A stretch of 9,721 nucleotides of DNA from CAZRZN01 sp964604565 (lineage in GTDB: Bacteria; Pseudomonadota; Alphaproteobacteria; Rhodobacterales; Rhodobacteraceae), in NCBI GenBank assembly GCA_964604565.1, contig CAZRZN010000154.1:1-9721 (forward strand), written 5' to 3'. This document shows positions 5,724 to 9,721 of this stretch, piece by piece. Under the pieces are notes generated by a model. That model was not told the DNA's origin. It was given only the letters and a program-made list of their open reading frames with translations, and ran no database searches. Position numbers and translations under genes: made by a program. The first letter of the stretch is position 1, and each line of letters starts with the position of its first letter.

Positions 5724-8146
5724 TGCGTAACCTCTGCCGCGCGGGTGCCGATCAGCGTCATCGAGAAGTCCGGGTTGCGATGGAGCAGAAGCGTGACCTC
5801 ATTGCCCAACGGGAGCGATGTCGGATCAAGCGCGTCGCCAAGTGCGAAGTCCATCGTCATCCCCGGCATCCCGATCTCAAGCATCGGGCCGTGGCTGATA
5901 TTGGCCATACCTGCGGTTGGGTCGACTGAGTTGATCGTTCCCATCACCTCCATCGGCGGCACAATGGGTTCGGTCCCCACAAGGATCATCGTCATGCCGT
6001 CGGGACGTGCGAAAGTCAGTCTGGACTCGATCCCGACAGACAGTGCCGCAGGATCAAGGGCGTCCCCGACTGCAAACTCCATGGTCATGCCGGGCATTCC
6101 GATCTCCATGATCGGCCCATGGGTGATGGTCGCCACGCCTGTAGTTTCGTCCACCGCATCGACGGTGCCTGACACGACAATCGGTGGAGCGACGGGCGCG
6201 GCAGCCGATAGCACCATGGTCGTCCCGTCCGGTCGGCTGAAGGTAAGGCTGGTTTCGGTGCCAACGGGCAGGGCCGCGAGATCAAGCATGTCGTCGACAG
6301 CGAAGCCCATCGTCATACCGGGCATGCCAATCTCTGTGATTGGCCCGTGGGTGATGGTCGCAGTTCGTGCGCCTTCGTCTACCGCGTCGATGATGCCCGA
6401 AACGACGATGGGCGCTGCCTTTTCAGCCATTGGAGCGGCATCGGGCATTGCCATGGCTGGCGCTGCCTGCATTCCTTCCGCGCGCACTGCGACGACTGTA
6501 AAGAGTCCATCGTCGCCTTTGCTGAGGTCGAATTCCACCGGGGCATCCAGCGGCACAGAAGCAGGATCAAACCCGGCGACGGGCATATCCATTTGCATCG
6601 AGGGCCAGCCCAGTTCCGGGATCGGGTCATGGGACAGCGTCAGCTTGCCGTCCGCTGTCACCGCCATCACCGTGCCAGTGCCCGTTGCGGCAATCCCGTC
6701 ATCGCTGCCGAGGTCAAGCAGACCAAGCAGGCCGTCAGCGCCGCGCGCTGCGCGAAACGCAACCTGCGCCCCGGGTGTGAGACGATCGAGCGAAACATCT
6801 GACCGCACCGGAAACCGCGATGTCATGGCAGGCCAGTCGAGGCTCTCCAGCGCGGCGTGACGGATCGTTGCCATGCGCGCCTCCCGGTCGAGGGCGATCA
6901 ACTCGCCTGTTCCTCGGGCCGGGACCTCATCAGTCGGTGCCATGCGCATCAGTCCGGCGCTGAGCGCGCTTTCGCTGTCGATCAGGAACTGTGCCGAGGC
7001 GACCACCTCCTCGCCAGGGGCAAGGCCCTGAACCACCTCGGTGCGTCCACCGCCTCCGAAGTTATCGCGGAGCCCGGTCGTTATCAGGCGGGGTGCGAAT
7101 GTGCCCGTCCCGGTCTTGAGGATTACCCGTTCGGCGGCCCCGGTTCGGATGATTGCCTCGGACGGCACGGTCAGCGCCGTCCGCGTCGCGGTTGGCAGGA
7201 GGCTCACAGTTCCAAACATGTTGGGACGCAGCAGCCCTTCGGAATTGTCGAAACGCAGGCGCACGGGCAGCGTGCGGGTTTGTGCATCCAGTTCGGGATA
7301 GACGTAGTCGATCTTTCCTTCGAACGATCGCCCCGGCAGATGCTCGAACCGGGCAATGGCCTGCATGTCATCGGTCATGCGGGCAATGTCACGCTCGAAT
7401 ACGTCGACGATGAGCCATACCGTGTTCAGGTCGGCCAGCGAGACCGCCCGGGTGCCCGGTTGGAGAAACATGCCGTCAGCGGCTTCGAGAGAAATGACGA
7501 CCCCATCCTGAGGTGCCGTCACGTACAAACTGCGCGCCAGTTCGCGGGTTTCTTCGACCTCGGCGATCTGGGCCTCAGTCATGCCGTGGCTGCGCAGCTT
7601 CCAGCGCGCACCATCGACGATACGCTGCTCGCCGGCCTGCAATGCCCGCACCAGTTCTCCGCTGGCGGACCCGATCAGCGGAGAAAACATCTCGAACAGC
7701 AAGTCCCCTTTGGCGACCCTGTCACCGACAGCCCGGACTTTCAGCGTTTCGATCCATCCGTCCACGCGGGTGTGGACATGGCTGGTCAGATGCTCGTCAT
7801 AGCCGACAAATCCGACTGTTTCGATCCGGTGGGAGATCTCCGAAACTGTCGCAAGGGCAGTCCGCACTCCGATTGCGTTGATCTCGGCGGCCGAGAGCGT
7901 CACCTCGGAAGGATCGCCGGATGGCTCCTGTCCCGCATAGACGGGAATGAGGTCCATCCCCATGGGCGACTGTCCCGGCCCGGGTTGGCGGAAGTTCGGG
8001 TCCATCGGGGCCACCCAGTAAAGGATTTCGGGCCCCTCATCGGCAGCCATGTCGGCAGAATTGAAATACAGTCTTTCCAGATACACGCCGCCGGCCACGC
8101 CTGCGGCGAGCGCCAGAATGCTCAGGGCAGAATAACGTCCACGCAT
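5720..8146 (-). CDS. cusB: CusB-type periplasmic adaptor with five C-terminal CusF-like modules
   Basis: At 808 residues this is about twice the usual length of a CusB adaptor. Residues 1-28 form a signal/anchor. Residues 42-70 are the CusB N-terminal metal segment, with M48, M62 and M64 in the places of the three E. coli CusB methionines. Residues about 105-400 are the HlyD/MFP body (lipoyl-like halves around 130-150 and 209-240, helical hairpin 160-207, beta-barrel and membrane-proximal domains). Five CusF-like modules then follow: about 411-480 (H430, W438, M441, second Met replaced by S443), 488-557 (H506, W514, M517, M519), 579-648 (H600, M608, M611, M613), 655-724 (H676, M684, M687, M689) and 731-800 (H752, M760, M763, M765). 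Adaptors ending in one CusF domain are known (SilB of Cupriavidus metallidurans), but five is unusual. The start at 8146 has an SD; the frame could extend to a TTG at 8179. The stop overlaps cusA. Confidence 0.95.
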   Translation of the reverse strand: MRGRYSALSILALAAGVAGGVYLERLYFNSADMAADEGPEILYWVAPMDPNFRQPGPGQSPMGMDLIPVYAGQEPSGDPSEVTLSAAEINAIGVRTALATVSEISHRIETVGFVGYDEHLTSHVHTRVDGWIETLKVRAVGDRVAKGDLLFEMFSPLIGSASGELVRALQAGEQRIVDGARWKLRSHGMTEAQIAEVEETRELARSLYVTAPQDGVVISLEAADGMFLQPGTRAVSLADLNTVWLIVDVFERDIARMTDDMQAIARFEHLPGRSFEGKIDYVYPELDAQTRTLPVRLRFDNSEGLLRPNMFGTVSLLPTATRTALTVPSEAIIRTGAAERVILKTGTGTFAPRLITTGLRDNFGGGGRTEVVQGLAPGEEVVASAQFLIDSESALSAGLMRMAPTDEVPARGTGELIALDREARMATIRHAALESLDWPAMTSRFPVRSDVSLDRLTPGAQVAFRAARGADGLLGLLDLGSDDGIAATGTGTVMAVTADGKLTLSHDPIPELGWPSMQMDMPVAGFDPASVPLDAPVEFDLSKGDDGLFTVVAVRAEGMQAAPAMAMPDAAPMAEKAAPIVVSGIIDAVDEGARTATITHGPITEIGMPGMTMGFAVDDMLDLAALPVGTETSLTFSRPDGTTMVLSAAAPVAPPIVVSGTVDAVDETTGVATITHGPIMEIGMPGMTMEFAVGDALDPAALSVGIESRLTFARPDGMTMILVGTEPIVPPMEVMGTINSVDPTAGMANISHGPMLEIGMPGMTMDFALGDALDPTSLPLGNEVTLLLHRNPDFSMTLIGTRAAEVTQ
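5747..6412 (-). repeat. Three tandem 228-bp in-frame repeats encoding Met-variant CusF modules
   Basis: The last three CusF modules of cusB (about 6412-6203, 6184-5975 and 5956-5747) repeat with an exact period of 228 nt, or 76 codons. Landmark 9-mers starting at plus-strand 6308, 6080 and 5852 show this. Each contains HGP-[IM]-x-EIGMPGMTM-x-FA at protein level, and the DNA around the motif is also visibly similar between units. This suggests duplication by unequal recombination after the Trp-to-Met change, with some later divergence. Confidence 0.85.
6476..6916 (-). other. CusF modules 1 and 2 of CusB (Trp-type; module 1 degenerate)
   Basis: Module 1 (about 6916-6707) has H430, W438 and M441 at correct spacing, but the position of the second metal-binding Met is S443 (DWPAMTSRF), so it may bind weakly or be structural. 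Module 2 (about 6685-6476) has the complete classical site in SHDPIPELGWPSMQMD, nearly the same as free CusF. A Met/Ala/Pro-rich linker (residues 558-578, including MQAAPAMAMPDAAPM) separates module 2 from the Met-type modules. Confidence 0.75.
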
Positions 8147-8152
8147 GGGATA

Positions 8153-8156
8153 CCTC
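8153..8156 (-). promoter_or_regulatory. Shine-Dalgarno site of cusB
   Basis: GAGG on the minus strand lies 6 bases before the ATG at 8146. It favours this ATG over the in-frame TTG at 8179, which would add 11 residues ahead of the signal/anchor helix. Confidence 0.7.
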
Positions 8157-8162
8157 GTCTTG

Positions 8163-8240
8163 GACCTGCCAAAGGGCAAGCCGCTTCCAATCGATCAAAG
8201 GGGATGTTGCACAGGGATGCGCGCAACGATCCGGCAGGTC
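8163..8240 (-). repeat. 8-bp inverted repeat in the leader of cusB
   Basis: GACCTGCC (8163-8170) and GGCAGGTC (8233-8240) are exact complements 62 bases apart, at the two ends of the 96-base gap between the small upstream gene and cusB. The right arm starts 3 bases after the upstream stop and the left arm ends close to the cusB SD. They could form a long-range leader structure affecting cusB translation, but 8-bp arms may be chance. Confidence 0.3.
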
Positions 8241-8242
8241 GA

Positions 8243-8638
8243 TCAGACGAGACGCGGAGGTCGGTCGTGAGGAACGGTTAGACGGGAACGGACTGCGGTT
8301 GCACTGTCCAGCGGATGCCGCAACTGGGACACGCATCCATAAGCTGCCGGGCTGACGGTGACATTGTCATTCTGAAAACAGCAGGGGGCTGACACACAAT
8401 GAAGCGTGGCAGGTTGGTCTTGGCACGGAGTGGGAAGCAGGTCACCGTCGATTGACTTGTCATGCGGGGGACAGTCGCCGTCCATGCTAATCACGGCGTG
8501 GTGATGCTCTTGGTCCACTGGTTCGGACGGCGATGCGACTGCGCCAAATGAAGTCGACACAAAAAGTAACGCAAGGATCGCAACCCTTAAGGGAAGCGAA
8601 AAAAATGCCATCACGATTCGTTTCCAGGCTGCGCGCAT
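8243..8638 (-). CDS. Small exported Cys/His-rich protein of unknown function, first gene of the cus/cop operon
   Basis: This is a 131-residue protein I do not recognise by family. It has a basic start (RAAWKR), a hydrophobic stretch at about 17-31 and a good signal-peptidase site (AVA before S36), so it should be periplasmic. The mature part has six cysteines (C56, C72, C81, C86, C87, C102) and a His cluster at 45-47, with motifs DCPPHD and APCC. It ends in a basic, proline-containing tail (HDRPPRLV). These are plausible thiol/imidazole ligands for Cu(I) or Ag(I), but disulfides are equally possible. Its position directly ahead of cusB (96 bases) supports a role in the same response. The start is uncertain: ATG at 8638 keeps a basic n-region, ATG at 8611 gives 122 residues, and neither has a strong SD. 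It could be a metal scavenger, a chaperone, or a leader-type gene. Confidence 0.6.
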   Translation of the reverse strand: MRAAWKRIVMAFFSLPLRVAILALLFVSTSFGAVASPSEPVDQEHHHAVISMDGDCPPHDKSIDGDLLPTPCQDQPATLHCVSAPCCFQNDNVTVSPAAYGCVSQLRHPLDSATAVRSRLTVPHDRPPRLV

Positions 8639-9340
8639 GTCTCGATCTACCAAGTAAACGGCTGATTGCCAGTAAGAAACTTGTGAGGACTCTGTTGGAG
8701 CTTGGCGGTGAACAGGTTTGCCACGACGATGACCTGCTTGCCCTGGCGCCCGCGCTGTAAAACTTTGCCACCTTGGCCGGCTCTGTCAATCTCACGGTCT
8801 TTTGGAGGTGCCGGGGGTCCTGCGCTCATCACACTGAGTGCGGCGGCCTAAAGCATGGAATTGCCATTCCCCGATTCCCACCCCCGGTCTTCCAAGCGTC
8901 CTTTGGCAATCCTCCCAATCTTGAGCCCGAGATTGAGCAGAACGCCTGTTTCTGACAGTTCAAGGTTCACCCCTTCACTCCAGGATGGCTTCACGTAAAA
9001 TATAGATTGGCGGACTTTTTGAGCCGTTACCGATTTGCAGCGGGCAAGACGAATCCAGCCCACTTGCAAACGCCATCCGATCTCTTCGGTAACAAGCTCG
9101 TCAATTTTTGCCTAGGTCTACCGTGTTTCTTGACGTGGGAGCATGCAGTTTTTCCTAATCGGGTCAAAGGGTTGAAGTCGCAAATGGTGCCTTCTGCACA
9201 TTGCCACATTTGAATTAGACCGCATTAGGATCAGCACCACAAGAAGGGCTGTGAATGTCTGCTTCAACCTTTATGGCGATATTATCTAGCGCTTGAGGCG
9301 GATGCACACTTTCTGCCCCCTGTGTTGAAAAAAGTCGGCG
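8639..9340. other. Gene-poor 700-bp stretch between the copper operon and the IS1380 element
   Basis: Open frames here are at most about 100 codons, overlap on both strands, and none shows a recognisable domain, signal peptide or good SD. The part from about 8990 to 9340 is visibly richer in A and T than the operon. A short inverted repeat GGAAT-TGCC-ATTCC lies near 8858, and CACTGAGTG near 8833. The stretch presumably holds the operon promoter close to 8640-8790, plus decayed sequence beside a mobile element. No regulator gene can be read here. Confidence 0.5.
8755..8790 (-). promoter_or_regulatory. Possible promoter of the copper operon
   Basis: On the minus strand a perfect TTGACA (plus-strand TGTCAA, 8784-8789) is followed by a GC-rich spacer and an AAAGTTTTACA stretch that could supply a poor -10. 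A small palindrome, GCCA-3-TGGC (8767-8777 region), lies inside the spacer, as operators of MerR-type copper regulators do, but it does not match the CueR consensus I know. It lies about 120-150 bases upstream of the first gene of the operon. This is a weak candidate. Confidence 0.25.
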
Positions 9341-9721
9341 CCTCTAAACCCGCATTCCCCAGGTGAAATTTTGATTTTTCTGTCCTGAATGCGATACTTT
9401 CGATATAAATCATGGCGTTGATTGCAGCGAGGGGCGTGTTACATGGCTCGCCCAGAGGGTGCGGGCCCGCAGCGGGCAGACCGGGTCGATTTCGACCGCC
9501 GTGTGCGGTTGGAGTTCCGGGGCGCGCAGATGAGTTTGGACGGCGGCCTGCTGGTGATGCACGAGCTTGATGACGCGCTCGGGCTGTCCGATCTCGCGGC
9601 GACCGCACTACATGACACCGACACGGCAAAAACACGATCCATCGTCTTGAAGGGTTTTTCCGGCAGTCGGTGTTCGGGCGACTGGCCGGATACGAGGATG
9701 TTAACGATGCCGACCGCCTAG
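9341..9721 (+). mobile_element. Left end of an IS1380-family insertion sequence (runs off right edge)
   Basis: An IS1380-type transposase frame begins at 9443. About 100 bases upstream, at 9341, sits CCTCTAAACCCGCATT, which begins with CCT as IS1380-family ends commonly do (for example ISEcp1). This makes 9341 the likely outer end. The right end and any target duplication fall outside the window, so the left boundary is a proposal. The transposase points away from the copper operon. Confidence 0.55.
9443..9721 (+). pseudogene. IS1380-family transposase, N-terminal part, frameshifted
   Basis: From ATG at 9443 the product contains VDFDRRVRLEFRGAQ, then SLDGGLLVMHELDDALGLSD, then LAATALHDTDT. 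This is the conserved N-terminus of IS1380-family DDE transposases. At about 9621-9628 the frame is lost: the reading frame in use ends at a TAG at 9719-9721, whereas the -1 frame from 9625 continues the family sequence (GKNTIHRLEGFFRQSVFGRL, then AGYEDVNDADRL) to the window edge. One missing base before GGC at 9625 explains it. An A5 run lies at 9628-9632. Programmed frameshifting is not known for this family and the site (GCA AAA AC) is a poor slippery site, so a disabling deletion or a read error is more likely. The catalytic residues would lie beyond the window. Confidence 0.8.

Noticed and set aside
5091..6860. A 589-codon plus-strand open frame opposite the start of cusA and the end of cusB
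   Set aside because: Its repetitive Ser/Thr/Pro/Ile composition mirrors the CusF repeats of cusB read backwards. It spans a gene boundary on the other strand and has no recognisable motif.
6857..8281. A 474-codon plus-strand open frame opposite cusB
   Set aside because: It is an antisense shadow of the adaptor body: no domain and no SD, while the minus strand encodes a clear CusB.
8533..8832. Short overlapping frames on both strands (75, 102 and 61 codons) upstream of the operon
   Set aside because: None has a family match, SD or codon pattern distinguishing it from its opposite frames. One overlaps the Cys-rich gene antisense and the others lie in the expected promoter/leader.
8814..8851. 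GGGGTCCTGCGCTCA resembling the start of a Tn3-family terminal repeat
   Set aside because: Only the first part matches; the inner end is poor, there is no partner repeat, and no Tn3 transposase or resolvase lies nearby. It is probably chance.
9007..9213. Plus-strand 68-codon and minus-strand 60-codon frames
   Set aside because: They overlap on opposite strands in a low-GC stretch with no SD or recognisable motif. Nothing supports expression.

Overview
The window looks like a copper/silver detoxification island from an alphaproteobacterium, most likely Rhodobacterales. The evidence is a GC-rich sequence, proteins of Rhodobacteraceae character, and a cytochrome c/copC/copD cluster next to a cus-type efflux system. 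This placement is by family recognition only; no search was possible.

Layout. Positions 1-301 are a broken left flank. A minus-strand remnant resembling the N-terminus of an IS3-family OrfB leaves the window at base 1, and abuts a plus-strand tail of a Rhodobacterales 'transmembrane anchor' protein that has lost its N-terminus. A strong hairpin (308-347) separates this from the main operon. Positions 356-8638 hold seven minus-strand genes in one probable transcription unit. In transcription order they are: a Cys/His-rich exported protein of unknown function (8638-8243), cusB (8146-5720), cusA (5723-2532), cusF (2495-2151), a membrane-anchored cytochrome c (2072-1638), copC (1612-1253) and copD (1249-356). 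Positions 8639-9340 have no convincing gene. From about 9341 the left end of an IS1380-family element begins; its transposase is frameshifted and runs off the window.

How the genes work together. CusA is an RND pump with the methionine triad of Cu(I)/Ag(I) exporters. CusB is its periplasmic adaptor, and CusF a periplasmic Cu(I)/Ag(I) carrier. CopC binds Cu(II) in the periplasm and CopD is its inner-membrane partner. The cytochrome sits between the Cu(I) and Cu(II) modules. No outer-membrane factor (CusC/TolC-like) and no recognisable copper regulator lies in the window, so these must be elsewhere.

The most unusual object is CusB. After a normal adaptor body of about 400 residues it carries five tandem CusF-like modules. 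One is degenerate and one has the classical His/Trp/Met/Met site. Three form an exact 76-residue (228-nt) repeat in which the metal-capping Trp is Met. With free CusF, this operon encodes six CusF folds.
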